Below, piece by piece: positions 34,641 through 43,677 of a DNA stretch of 64,000 nucleotides. The DNA lies in the NCBI GenBank assembly GCA_018394295.1, contig CP074573.1, positions 620,001 to 684,000 on the forward strand, read 5' to 3'. Both the position numbers and the translations under genes were made by a program. Numbering within the stretch: position 1 is the stretch's first letter; the number at the start of each line of letters is the position of its first letter. The notes under the pieces were generated by a model. It was not told the DNA's origin and searched no databases. It saw nothing but the letters and a program-made list of their open reading frames with translations. Source of the stretch: Mycoplasmatota bacterium (GTDB taxonomy: Bacteria; Bacillota_I; Bacilli_A; Haloplasmatales; Haloplasmataceae).

Positions 34641-35432
34641 ATGCTTAAAGAAATATGTAATATTATTAATTTAACTGACGATGAAAATCAAAGAATTATA
34701 TCACCTAAAAAAATATATAATGAAAATTACTTATTAAGTTTAATAATGTATTGGTTTTCAAATAATAACCAATTAATCGTTAATTCTGATTCAGATCGTA
34801 AAATATGTAAAGCATTTCAATATATTGATGATGCAAAATATTATACCAATGCAACGATAGAAACTCCTTTTAAAGTTAGAGTTAAAGGTGAAAAAGATCC
34901 ACTAGCTGAAAATAGTTCAACTGTTAGTGGTGTAGTGGGTCATTTTAAAGTTATCTATGGAAAGAAAAAAGAAAGACTTGTTTTATTACCCGATGCATCA
35001 CAGTTTATTGTTTTAGAAGCAACGATGATAAAACCACTTAAAAAGGAAACCAAAAATTTCAAAAAATATCATCAGATTGCTCGAGATATTGGTTGTATGA
35101 TTCAAACATTAAGTCATCTCGAAAATAAATTTCTCGAACATTTAGGTTTATATGTCATTGCTCCTGAAAAAACCTTAAAAATAGATTCGTTTAAAACATA
35201 TACCTATAAACAAAATATTGAATCGTTAATAGAGGAAAGAGTATCTCCTTATGGTGAAGATGAAATTAAAATAAAATTTTTAGAAGTATTTAAAAAATTG
35301 TTTCAACGTATTGATATGGATTGCATTTCATTTGAAGACATTATTCGTTTTATAAAAAAGAACGATGGTGAATTTGGTGAAAAACTAGTAGATTTTTATA
35401 ATCATTGTTTAAAATATCATGGGTTAAAGTAG
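34641..35432 (+). CDS. uncharacterised protein with nuclease-fold-like core
   Basis: 263 residues after AAGGAGTGAC. I do not recognise the family. The central part (about residues 95-160) reads VVGHFKVIYGKKKERLVLLPDASQFIVLEATMIKP, then NFKKYHQIARDIGCMI. It resembles the beta-beta-alpha core of PD-(D/E)xK proteins (an acidic residue, then hxhEhxh), but the expected Lys is Thr, so catalysis is doubtful. It is a single gene with its own terminator, flanked by small membrane-protein genes. Confidence 0.5.
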   Translation: MLKEICNIINLTDDENQRIISPKKIYNENYLLSLIMYWFSNNNQLIVNSDSDRKICKAFQYIDDAKYYTNATIETPFKVRVKGEKDPLAENSSTVSGVVGHFKVIYGKKKERLVLLPDASQFIVLEATMIKPLKKETKNFKKYHQIARDIGCMIQTLSHLENKFLEHLGLYVIAPEKTLKIDSFKTYTYKQNIESLIEERVSPYGEDEIKIKFLEVFKKLFQRIDMDCISFEDIIRFIKKNDGEFGEKLVDFYNHCLKYHGLK

Positions 35433-35457
35433 CATTCTAAAGGGATGTTACTTTTTG
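35428..35457 (+). terminator. Rho-independent terminator
   Basis: AGTAGCAT pairs with ATGTTACT, followed by five T. It lies at the end of the gene above. Confidence 0.6.
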
Positions 35458-35555
35458 TTTTAATTCTTAAATAATTATTTTTGTAATTTTCCTCGACAAA
35501 GCATTATTTAAAGAGTAAGATAAAAATGAATTAATAAAATAAAGGAAGGTTTTAA

Positions 35556-35828
35556 ATGAGTTTTTTTGAAATTGGCATGTTAATTTGTTTTGGTTTTGCT
35601 TGGCCGGTATCTATTTATAAAAGTATTACAAGTAAAAGTGTTTCAGGTAAGAGTGTTTTCTTTTTATATGTAATATTGTTAGGTTATTTTTTTGGAATTG
35701 TTCATAAGATTTATTATGATTTTAATTCGGTAATTTATCTATACATCATAAATGCTTTAATGGTGTTTATTGATATCATATTATATTATCGTAATTTACA
35801 TTTAATTAAAAAGAAAGAATTGAACTGA
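35556..35828 (+). CDS. PQ-loop/SemiSWEET-like small membrane protein
   Basis: 90 residues with three membrane spans. CFGFAWPVSIYKSITSKSVSGKSV has the loop signature (FAWPxxIYKSxxSKSVxGKSV) seen in bacterial half-transporters of the PQ-loop group. SemiSWEETs carry sugars as dimers; the substrate here is unknown. It is a single gene with AAAGGAAGG before ATG 35556. Confidence 0.8.
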   Translation: MSFFEIGMLICFGFAWPVSIYKSITSKSVSGKSVFFLYVILLGYFFGIVHKIYYDFNSVIYLYIINALMVFIDIILYYRNLHLIKKKELN

Positions 35829-35847
35829 TATAGTTCGATTTTTTTAT
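35818..35847 (+). terminator. Rho-independent terminator
   Basis: AATTGAACT pairs with AGTTCGATT, followed by six T. It overlaps the end of the PQ-loop gene. Confidence 0.6.
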
Positions 35848-35960
35848 TTATTAAATAAATATATAAAAAACTTTTAAATAATTGATTTTTTGCAGAAAAT
35901 AATATGAACTAATATTATTTGTAATTCCAAAGCTATGATATTTTTTAGGAGTCAATTAAC

Positions 35961-36773
35961 ATGCAAAATAATAAACTAAAACTATATGGATTTAATAATT
36001 TAACCAAAACCTTGAGTTTTAATATTTATGATATTTGTTATACCAGGTCTGAAGAAGAAAGAATTAAATATATTGAATATATAGATGAACAGTATAATTC
36101 TGAACGTTTAACTAAAATATTAACCGATGTAACAAATATCATTGGTGCTCATGTGCTAAATGTAGCAAAACAGGATTATCATCCACAAGGTGCGAGTGTG
36201 ACATTATTAATTTCAGAAGAGAAATTACCACTTTGCTTACTAGACGCTTCATGTAATGGAGGTATTTTAACAAGGACTCCAGAACATGTTGTTGCTCATT
36301 TAGATAAAAGCCATGTAACGGTTCATACTTATCCTGAAAGTCATCCTGATGGTAACATATCAACTTTTAGAGTTGATATTGATGTTAGCACATGTGGAAC
36401 CATATCACCATTAAAAGCATTGGATTATTTGATTAACAGTTTTGACTCTGATATTATGACAATTGATTATAGAGTTAGAGGATTTACACGTAGTCTTGAT
36501 GGAACAAAACATTTTATTGATCACAATATTATTTCTATTCAAGATTATATTCATCAAAATATATTAAGAAATTATACAACCATTGATGTTAATTTACATC
36601 ATTCAAATATTTTCCATTCTAAAATGATGATTAATAATTTTAAATTAGATAATTATCTATTTGATATAAGTGAAAAAGACCTTTCTAATTCTGAGAAGAC
36701 AGAAATTATTGGGAAATTAAATAGTGAGATGATTGAAATTTTTTACGGAATGAATTTGCCATTAATAAAATAA
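35961..36773 (+). CDS. speD: S-adenosylmethionine decarboxylase proenzyme, E. coli type
   Basis: 270 residues, the length of the class 1A enzyme. The self-cleavage site lies in [13 protein letters not shown] near Ser117, whose serine becomes the pyruvoyl group. Other conserved blocks are [42 protein letters not shown] and [19 protein letters not shown]. The product, decarboxylated SAM, feeds SpeE, encoded 13 bases downstream. Confidence 0.95.
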   Translation: MQNNKLKLYGFNNLTKTLSFNIYDICYTRSEEERIKYIEYIDEQYNSERLTKILTDVTNIIGAHVLNVAKQDYHPQGASVTLLISEEKLPLCLLDASCNGGILTRTPEHVVAHLDKSHVTVHTYPESHPDGNISTFRVDIDVSTCGTISPLKALDYLINSFDSDIMTIDYRVRGFTRSLDGTKHFIDHNIISIQDYIHQNILRNYTTIDVNLHHSNIFHSKMMINNFKLDNYLFDISEKDLSNSEKTEIIGKLNSEMIEIFYGMNLPLIK

Positions 36774-36786
36774 TTGGAGGTAACTG

Positions 36787-37635
36787 ATGGAACTTTGGTT
36801 TACAGAAGAACAAACAGATAATATTAGATTTTCAGTTAAGGTTAAAAATCATTTTTATACTGAAAAAAGTGATTTTCAACAAATTGATTTTTTTGAATCA
36901 TTTGAATTAGGTAAATTTTTTACATTAGATGGCATTATCATGTTAACAGAAAAAGATGAATTCATTTACCACGAGATGATTACCCATATCCCACTAAGAA
37001 CAAATCCATCAATTGAAAAAGTATTGGTTATAGGTGGTGGTGATGGTGGAACCGTTCGCGAATTAACCCGCTATCCACATATTAAACAAATTGATTTAGT
37101 TGAAATAGATGAGATGGTTGTAAGAACATGTAAAGAATTTTTACCTATTACTTCCTCAAAATTAGAAGATGAACGAGTTCATGTCTATTTTGAGGATGGA
37201 TTGAAATTCGTTCAAACAAAAAGAAATGAATATGATTTAATTATTGTTGATTCAACTGATCCGATTGGTCCTGGTGAAGGGTTATTTTCCATGCTTTTTT
37301 ATGAGAATTGTTTTAAAGCACTAAATGGAAATGGTATTTTAGTGAATCAACATGAAAGTCCTTATTATGATAAACAAGCGCATGAAATGAAACGTGTACA
37401 TAGTAAAATTAAGAAGATTTTTCCAATCAGTAAAGTGTACCAAGCCCATATACCAACCTATGAGTCAGGGCATTGGTTATTTGGATTTGCTTCTAAAAAA
37501 TATGATCCAATACAGAACTTTAGTAAAGAACAATGGGAAAGCTTCGGATTAAAAACAAAATATTATAATTCTGATTTACATTTAGGAGCATTTGCACTAC
37601 CTACTTATGTGAAAGACATGTTAGAAAAAAGTTAG
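36787..37635 (+). CDS. speE: spermidine synthase
   Basis: 282 residues starting MELWFTEEQTDNIRFSVKV with GGAGGTAAC before it. Putrescine aminopropyltransferase motifs are present: VLVIGGGDGGTVRELTRY (dcSAM site), QIDLVEIDEMVVRTCKEFLP, DLIIVDSTDPIGPGEGLF. It makes spermidine from putrescine and the product of SpeD. No putrescine-synthesis gene is in the window, so putrescine is made elsewhere or imported. Confidence 0.96.
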   Translation: MELWFTEEQTDNIRFSVKVKNHFYTEKSDFQQIDFFESFELGKFFTLDGIIMLTEKDEFIYHEMITHIPLRTNPSIEKVLVIGGGDGGTVRELTRYPHIKQIDLVEIDEMVVRTCKEFLPITSSKLEDERVHVYFEDGLKFVQTKRNEYDLIIVDSTDPIGPGEGLFSMLFYENCFKALNGNGILVNQHESPYYDKQAHEMKRVHSKIKKIFPISKVYQAHIPTYESGHWLFGFASKKYDPIQNFSKEQWESFGLKTKYYNSDLHLGAFALPTYVKDMLEKS

Positions 37636-37662
37636 ACTACAGAAAATTCTGTAGTTTTTTTT
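37636..37662 (+). terminator. Rho-independent terminator
   Basis: ACTACAGAA pairs with TTCTGTAGT, followed by eight T. It ends speDE. The next 300 bases (37663-37969) are extremely AT-rich and hold no gene I can support, only a possible promoter. Confidence 0.85.
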
Positions 37663-37969
37663 ATGGATTTATAATTTCTTCAATTTAAATGGATATAAAT
37701 TTATAATAAGTTTATAAAAATTTTTCATTGTTTTTTATTTTATTTTTTGTTTTCTATTTAAAATAAAACATGATATAATTTATATAATATAATTATTGAT
37801 CATTTATTAAAATCAATTATTGCTTTTATGCATTAAAATCATCACATTTTTATCACAATATATTATTATAATAATGTAAAATATAGGAAATATTAATATT
37901 ATAATAATAAGAAATGAAATCAAAATGAATGATAACAATGATTATTTATTTTAATAAGGAGATGAAATT

Positions 37970-39061
37970 ATGCGAGCTTTACGAAGACTTATATTGTTAT
38001 TTATTGTAGTTGTGATTGGTCTACCTATAGCAGTCGGGGGCGCAGCTCTTATCAAGGATGCTACACCACCAACATATTTAAAAGATGTGGATTTAGAGAC
38101 TTATAATGTTGAAGACAAAGTTTTGGCTGAACTCGATAAATTTATGGTACAGTTTATAACTGGTGATCAAAGCATTTCTATTGATGAAAAAATGGTTAAT
38201 GAGATGATTTATGCTTCTTTAGATGGATTTAATAATGAAAAGACACAACTTCTACTATCCGAAGGAGAAATAGTTTATATAGAAGGATTATGGACAAAAT
38301 TTGATAATAATCAATTAACGACATATGCCCTTATGAAATATCGTGGTGTGAGCACAACGTTGACTTTATCAATTGGTATTGATAGTGCAGATGAAGATGT
38401 AAAACTATCTTTAAAGACATTTAAAGTTGGACAATTACCGCTTCCTAATTCGATATTCTCTTATGCATTAAACAATTTCGCAACTGAAATTGAAGAAGAA
38501 TACACCTATGGTGAGGTTGATTTTGATGCATTATCTATCACAATTTTAAAAACTTATATTCAAGATGAAATTGATGCAAGTATGGATAGTGATATGATAC
38601 TATTTGATAGTTTATCATTAGAAAATGGGAAGTTTGTTGTTAATTGTGAATTAAATGTAGAAAGTAATCCAGAAGCTGCTGTTTTACAAGAAACAATAGA
38701 TGAATTCAAAGCAATTATTCAAGATGATTCATTAGTAAATAATGTTGATGGTGTATTAGATATGAATAATCCTGAAGAAAAAGCCTTTTCAGATGACTTA
38801 ACAGAATTTACTGATATGTTAAAAGATAAAATAGATGATCCAACTGGAATTTCAGAACAAGATCAAGAGTTATTTAATTCATTACAACAAAACTTCCAAA
38901 ATTTAACACCGGAAAAACAACAACAAGTTGCTCAAGCAATAGAAGGTAGCATAGATGAAGATGTTAAAAACGACTTAACTCAAACACTACAAGATCTAGA
39001 TGTTGATGGATTTGATGAAATATCTGATTTATTATTAGGTGGTTCAACACCTCAAGAATAA
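37970..39061 (+). CDS. membrane-anchored or secreted acidic protein of unknown function
   Basis: 363 residues from ATG 37970 behind AAGGAGATG. An N-terminal hydrophobic segment (about residues 6-29, LILLFIVVVIGLPIAVGGAAL) acts as signal or anchor. The exported body has an alpha/beta pattern reminiscent of YpmS-type DUF2140 proteins in length and anchor, but without a match I can name. The last 120 residues are strongly acidic and helical (SEQDQELFNSLQQNFQNL, KNDLTQTLQDLDVD). Confidence 0.6.
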   Translation: MRALRRLILLFIVVVIGLPIAVGGAALIKDATPPTYLKDVDLETYNVEDKVLAELDKFMVQFITGDQSISIDEKMVNEMIYASLDGFNNEKTQLLLSEGEIVYIEGLWTKFDNNQLTTYALMKYRGVSTTLTLSIGIDSADEDVKLSLKTFKVGQLPLPNSIFSYALNNFATEIEEEYTYGEVDFDALSITILKTYIQDEIDASMDSDMILFDSLSLENGKFVVNCELNVESNPEAAVLQETIDEFKAIIQDDSLVNNVDGVLDMNNPEEKAFSDDLTEFTDMLKDKIDDPTGISEQDQELFNSLQQNFQNLTPEKQQQVAQAIEGSIDEDVKNDLTQTLQDLDVDGFDEISDLLLGGSTPQE

Positions 39062-39074
39062 TCACAGATTAACT

Positions 39075-39112
39075 TAACAACCAACACAAACCAGTGTTGG
39101 TTGTTTTTTCTT
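39075..39112 (+). terminator. Rho-independent terminator
   Basis: AACAACCAACAC pairs with GTGTTGGTTGTT, followed by a T-run. Confidence 0.9.
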
Positions 39113-39317
39113 TTTATGGGAAATAGATAATCATGACCTAAATATAAAATTGAATTGTCACAAAATGATTGGTGAAATGACTTATATCGAATACACTTGA
39201 CAAAGATAGAGTTCGAAGGTAAAGTATCTAATATATTACATTAAAACTAGTTTATGTATACAGAAAGTACTATGAAAGGAGAGAAGTTATTTATCTATAT
39301 AACTTCAAAATTACATA

Positions 39318-39875
39318 ATGAAATACTTAGATAACCTATTAATCAAGGAGAATAAAAATAGTAGTCTTAAAATAGATATGGAAATAATTGATAAGACGAT
39401 TGATTTGAGTAAAGATGTTGATAGTAGAATTGTTGTAAGAGGAATTGTTTTAATTGAAAACAAAATTTTAGTCGTCTACCCAAAGAATTCAAAAGTTTAT
39501 GGAACACCAGGTGGTGGAGTAGATGAGGGAGAATCTTTTGAACAAGCTTTAAGACGTGAATTGAATGAAGAAGTAGGAGCAACAAATGTTGTTGTTAAAG
39601 AGTATATTGGGAATGTGAATGTTTATAGAAAAGGAAAATATAGTTCAGTTTTCAATCCAATTCATCATTATTACCTTGTTGATATATTAGAGTTTGGAGA
39701 TAAAAATCTAGTTGATTATGAATTAGAATTAGAACTTGAATGTGACTTTTTAGATATAGACTATGTAATCAATGAAAATATGAAGAGTATTATAAAAGCA
39801 GAAGAACAGTGCCTAGATTTTTATCGTAATCAAATTGTTATCTTAAAAATTATAAAAGAACTATATATGCGTTAA
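39318..39875 (+). CDS. Nudix hydrolase
   Basis: 185 residues with a full Nudix box: GTPGGGVDEGESFEQALRRELNEEVGAT (G-x5-E-x7-REUxEExGU). It hydrolyses a nucleoside diphosphate linked to something else; the family cannot be narrowed. The N-terminal 40 residues are charged. A run of AAAGGAGAG lies 46 bases upstream of ATG 39318, too far to be its site, so the start might be elsewhere. Confidence 0.88.
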   Translation: MKYLDNLLIKENKNSSLKIDMEIIDKTIDLSKDVDSRIVVRGIVLIENKILVVYPKNSKVYGTPGGGVDEGESFEQALRRELNEEVGATNVVVKEYIGNVNVYRKGKYSSVFNPIHHYYLVDILEFGDKNLVDYELELELECDFLDIDYVINENMKSIIKAEEQCLDFYRNQIVILKIIKELYMR

Positions 39876-40195
39876 ATTGATATTGTAGACAGTTTACGAA
39901 TTATGTTATTGACTAGGGATTAAATTATTGAGAATATCCAAGAGATATTGATTTAAATGATTTGAAATCAAAAATGTATATTGTATTAAAGTTAAAAGAT
40001 CAAGTGAAAACTTGATTCTTTTTTATATTTATGGATGATTTATTACATATAAAACTATCTTTTTTGAGTAAATTCATTAAACTAAATATATCAAAATGAA
40101 TATTGGAGATAAAAAACATATTAGAAATATGTAAAATATACGTCATATTCAAAAGGATTGTTTTTTTATGTATTTATGATATGCTCAAATTGTAG
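39876..40195. other. intergenic region with possible gene remnant and terminator
   Basis: A broken frame readable as GLNY*EYPRDIDLNDLKSKMYIVLKLKDQVKT (39922-40012) lies after the Nudix gene. It may be a decayed coding end or chance. A hairpin, ATCAAGT with ACTTGAT plus a T-run (39993-40025), probably terminates transcription of the Nudix gene. Confidence 0.35.
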
Positions 40196-40241
40196 ATGAT
40201 AATTATCATTTATTTACTATGTTTTATGCTTATGGTATAAT
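40196..40241 (+). promoter_or_regulatory. promoter with palindromic operator of the yuaF-floT operon
   Basis: A perfect 14-base palindrome, ATGATAATTATCAT (40196-40209), lies directly before a -35-like TTTACT (40213-40218), a 17-base spacer and TATAAT (40236-40241). The palindrome is similar to, but shorter than, a Fur-type box. The transcript would start about 20 bases before the yuaF GTG. Confidence 0.55.
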
Positions 40242-40267
40242 TTAGTAGACGATAAGGGGGTGAGTGC

Positions 40268-40852
40268 GTGTTTGATTATTTTAAGGATTTAACTAGTATA
40301 CAATCAGCCTATTTTTACATCGCATTATTTAGTACTACATTATTTGTTTTTCAATCAATATTCACTTTTATTGATTTAGGAGATCATTTTGATTTTGATA
40401 GTGATTTCGATGGCGAAATTGATACTGATTGGACAGAAGGGATTAGCTTTCCATTTCATTTATTTACTATTCGTGGAATAATTGGCTTTTTTATGCTTTT
40501 TGGTTGGTCAGGTTTTATGTTTAGTAAAAATGGTATGAAATTTATTTGGGTGTTTATCATATCCTTTGTATGTGGATTTGCTATGATGTTTATCATAAGT
40601 TTAATCTATTATTATAGTAAAAAATTAGGTGAGAGTGGAAATGTATTTTTAACAAATGCGATAGGAAAAACTGGTGAAGTATATATTCCGATACCTAAGC
40701 AAAACACAGGAACTGGGAAAATTAGTATTATTCTAAATGATTCTTTAAAAGAGTTAGATGCAGTTACTTATAATGAAAGCCTAAAAAGTGGAGATGTAGT
40801 AAAAGTAGTTGATGTATTAAATGATAAGTTAGTTGTTGAAAAAAATAAATAA
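40268..40852 (+). CDS. yuaF: YuaF-like NfeD-family membrane protein
   Basis: 194 residues, GTG start 40268 after AAGGGGGTG. Three to four membrane spans include RGIIGFFMLFGWSGFMF and FIISFVCGFAMMFIISLIYYY. An acidic loop (DFDSDFDGEIDTDW) follows the first span. A C-terminal OB-fold reads AIGKTGEVYIPIPK..GKISIILNDSLKELDAVT. This is the short NfeD type that partners flotillin in membrane microdomains. FloT starts 24 bases downstream. Confidence 0.85.
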   Translation: MFDYFKDLTSIQSAYFYIALFSTTLFVFQSIFTFIDLGDHFDFDSDFDGEIDTDWTEGISFPFHLFTIRGIIGFFMLFGWSGFMFSKNGMKFIWVFIISFVCGFAMMFIISLIYYYSKKLGESGNVFLTNAIGKTGEVYIPIPKQNTGTGKISIILNDSLKELDAVTYNESLKSGDVVKVVDVLNDKLVVEKNK

Positions 40853-40876
40853 TAAAGTGAAAAGGAGAAAAAAATT

Positions 40877-42295
40877 ATGATTTTAAGTGTAAGTAGTACA
40901 ATTGTTTCAATAGTAATAATTGCTGCGATTATTGCGATTAGTTTTTTCACATTTTTGATGAGTCGTTATCGCAGATGTCCTTCTGATAAGATCTTGGTAA
41001 TCTATGGTCGCGTAGGAAAGGGTTCTGGAGGAGATAAAAGAAGTGCTCGTTGTATTCATGGTGGTGCTGATTTTGTGTGGCCAGTTATTCAAGATCATCA
41101 ATATCTAGATTTAACACCAATGTCAATTGAAGTTAATCTTACAAATGCATTAAGTAAACAAAATATTCGTGTTGACGTTCCAAGTCGATTTACCGTAGCA
41201 ATTTCAAATGAAGTTGGTACTATGCAAAATGCAGCTGAACGTTTATTAGGGTTAAATCATAATGATATTAAAGAACTTGCGAAAGATATTCTTTTTGGAC
41301 AATTACGTCTTGTTATCGCAACTATGGATATTGAAGAAATAAATTCTGACCGTGATAAATTTTTAAGTTATGTTTCTAAAAATGTTGAACAAGAATTAAA
41401 GAAAATTGGTCTTAAATTAATTAACGTTAACGTAACAGATATTAAAGATGAATCTGGTTATATCGAAGCTCTAGGTAAAGAAGCAGCTGCAAAAGCAATT
41501 AACGATGCACGTAAATCAGTTGCTGAAAAGAACCGTGATGGATCTATCGGTGAAGCAAACGCTACTCAAGAACAACGTGTTAAAGTTGCTCAAGCTAACG
41601 CAACAGCTGTTGAAGGTGAAAATGAATCAAAAATATTAATTGCTAATTCAGAAGCAAATCGTCGTGAAAAAGCCGCTATAGCGGAAAGAGTTGCGATTGC
41701 TGCTGAAAAAGTTCAATCAGCAAAAGCGTTACAAGAATCTTATGCTGCTGAAGAAGAAGCAGAAAAAACACGTGCTAGTCGTGAACGTGCTACTCAAGAA
41801 GCAGATGCCATTGTAAAAGCTGAAATTGAAAAACAAAAAGTTGAAATTGCTGCAGAAGCTGAAGCAGAAAAAATTAGACGTCAAGCAAAAGGGGAAGCAG
41901 ATGCTATTTTATTTAAAATGCAAGCGCAAGCTGATGGTGTTAATGCTATCTTAACGAAACAAGCGCATGGTTTTGCTGAATTAGTTAATGCTGCAGGTGG
42001 AAATCCACAACAAGCTATTTCAATGATGATTACTGATAAATTACCTGAACTTGTTAAAACACAAGTTGAAGCAATTAAAGGTATTAAAATCGATAAAGTT
42101 ACTGTTTGGGATAATTTAGGAAAAGAAGGCGATGGAACAACATCAACTGCTAAATTCCTATCAGGTATGTTAAAATCACTTCCACCATTTGAAGATGTAT
42201 TTAAAATGGCAGGTATGGATTTACCTAAATTCTTTAAAGGTGACAATAAAATAATAGATGTTGAAGAAGAAAATACGACTGAAGAAACAGAGTAA
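40877..42295 (+). CDS. floT: flotillin-like protein FloT
   Basis: 472 residues. An N-terminal membrane hairpin (about residues 6-28) is followed by a PHB/SPFH domain (RCIHGGADFVWPVIQDHQYLDL..., LLGLNHNDIKELAKDILFGQLR). A long Ala/Glu-rich coiled coil (KEAAAKAINDARKSVAEKN through EAEAEKIRRQAKGEADA) follows, and then a C-terminal tail. Flotillins scaffold functional membrane microdomains. It is encoded next to YuaF as in Bacillus. Codon use is richer in C and G than its neighbours, suggesting high expression. Confidence 0.95.
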   Translation: MILSVSSTIVSIVIIAAIIAISFFTFLMSRYRRCPSDKILVIYGRVGKGSGGDKRSARCIHGGADFVWPVIQDHQYLDLTPMSIEVNLTNALSKQNIRVDVPSRFTVAISNEVGTMQNAAERLLGLNHNDIKELAKDILFGQLRLVIATMDIEEINSDRDKFLSYVSKNVEQELKKIGLKLINVNVTDIKDESGYIEALGKEAAAKAINDARKSVAEKNRDGSIGEANATQEQRVKVAQANATAVEGENESKILIANSEANRREKAAIAERVAIAAEKVQSAKALQESYAAEEEAEKTRASRERATQEADAIVKAEIEKQKVEIAAEAEAEKIRRQAKGEADAILFKMQAQADGVNAILTKQAHGFAELVNAAGGNPQQAISMMITDKLPELVKTQVEAIKGIKIDKVTVWDNLGKEGDGTTSTAKFLSGMLKSLPPFEDVFKMAGMDLPKFFKGDNKIIDVEEENTTEETE

Positions 42296-42301
42296 AATTA
42301 G

Positions 42302-42330
42302 ACACCAGTGTGAAAACACTGGTGTTTTTT
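42302..42330 (+). terminator. Rho-independent terminator
   Basis: ACACCAGTGT pairs with ACACTGGTGT, followed by six T. It ends the yuaF-floT operon. Confidence 0.9.
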
Positions 42331-42440
42331 ATAGATATGTTGCTTTTTTTAAAATAGTACATTAAAATAAAGTTATCTACAAAATGATATATTAATATTT
42401 GAATATACTATAATTAGTGTTAAAAGATTGGGATGATAAG

Positions 42441-43589
42441 ATGTTACTACAGTTATCAGTTGAAAACTTTAAATCAATTCAAAAACAAATTGTATTTTCG
42501 ATGTTAGCAACAGAAGATAAGTTACATGAAACCTTTATACGAAAAATAAAAGAGTATACAGTGTTGCCAAGTGCTATTATTATGGGGACTAATGGGGCAG
42601 GTAAATCAAATCTTTTTATGGCAATTAAGTATTTACAATCATTATTGACTATTGATGAGGATGGTATTCCTGTTTTTCCTCATCTATTAAGTGATGAAAA
42701 AGAGCCAACACAAATCGATGTTCATTTTTTGCTTGATGGAAAAAGGGTAGTGTATGGTATTGATGTTTGTAGTAATCAAGTTGTGAGTGAATTTTTATCT
42801 ATTATTGAAAACAATCAAGTAGAGGTTATTTTTGAAAGAGATTATGAAAATTATAAATTCAATCCATCCTATGAAATAATCTTTAATGAGATTTCTCAAA
42901 AACAGGGTTCAAATCAAAAATTATTACTACCTATATTAAATCAATATTCTGACAATTTTTTGATTAAACAAATTTTTTGTTTTCTAACAAAGAATATTGT
43001 CATTGAATTAGTTAATACGACAGATGATAATAGATTTTTAAATAAAGCAATAGACCATTTTAAAGAATTAGAAAAGCAAAAACTTTTTAATCAATTATTG
43101 AAAAAAATTGATATAGGAATTAATAGTTTCGAGATTAAAGATGGTGAAATATTCCTTCAATATGAAAATATGGAAATTAACTTGTTAAATGAATCTACAG
43201 GGACAAAAAAACTGTTTTCTTTATTAGTTTTTTTAAGTGATGCTTTAATAGAAGGAAAAGTCATTATTTTTGATGAATTTGAGAAACATTTACATCAAGC
43301 GTTGGTTCAATACTTTATCCATTTATTTAATGACTCAAAAATAAATACTAAAAATGCACAATTAATTTTGTCAACGCATCATACTTCTTTACTTAACTTA
43401 TCACAATTTCGACGTGATCAAGTTTGGTTTATTGAAAAAGATTTAAAAACGACGACTACTGAATGTTATTCGCTATATAACATAGAAGATGTTAAAAGTA
43501 ATGAAAATATTGAACAAGGTTATATTCAAGGGAAGTATGGGGCTACTTATCATTTTAAGCATGGTGGGGTAAAAAAAGATGGAGAGTAG
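42441..43589 (+). CDS. RloA-like AAA family ATPase
   Basis: 382 residues from ATG 42441. It starts LLQLSVENFKSIQKQIVFSM, with Walker A IMGTNGAGKSN, an ABC-type signature region LNESTGTKKLFSLLVFL, Walker B GKVIIFDEFEKHLH, and the switch His in LSTHHTSLL. The last residues, GYIQGKYGATYHF, match the ...GRYGA..F ending of RloA-type ATPases (AAA_15/21), which partner nucleases in RloAB and similar phage-defence modules. The next genes overlap its end and encode a very basic peptide and a HEPN protein. Confidence 0.8.
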   Translation: MLLQLSVENFKSIQKQIVFSMLATEDKLHETFIRKIKEYTVLPSAIIMGTNGAGKSNLFMAIKYLQSLLTIDEDGIPVFPHLLSDEKEPTQIDVHFLLDGKRVVYGIDVCSNQVVSEFLSIIENNQVEVIFERDYENYKFNPSYEIIFNEISQKQGSNQKLLLPILNQYSDNFLIKQIFCFLTKNIVIELVNTTDDNRFLNKAIDHFKELEKQKLFNQLLKKIDIGINSFEIKDGEIFLQYENMEINLLNESTGTKKLFSLLVFLSDALIEGKVIIFDEFEKHLHQALVQYFIHLFNDSKINTKNAQLILSTHHTSLLNLSQFRRDQVWFIEKDLKTTTTECYSLYNIEDVKSNENIEQGYIQGKYGATYHFKHGGVKKDGE

Positions 43590-43677
43590 AATTACACGCA
43601 GATCGAATTTATTTAATAGGGAAAAAAAGATAAAAAGAAAAAAATTCAATATATTAATAAAGATGAACAAGAAATGA
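43579..43677 (+). CDS. short basic peptide overlapping the ATPase and HEPN genes
   Basis: 32 residues: ATG 43579 lies inside the end of the ATPase gene, and its TGA at 43675-43677 overlaps the HEPN start as ATGA. The sequence ESRITRRSNLFNREKKIKRK is similar in feel to RloB N-termini (RR..xFNR....R..K). It may be a remnant of rloB or a coupling leader. No known function is claimed. Confidence 0.4.
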   Translation: MESRITRRSNLFNREKKIKRKKFNILIKMNKK

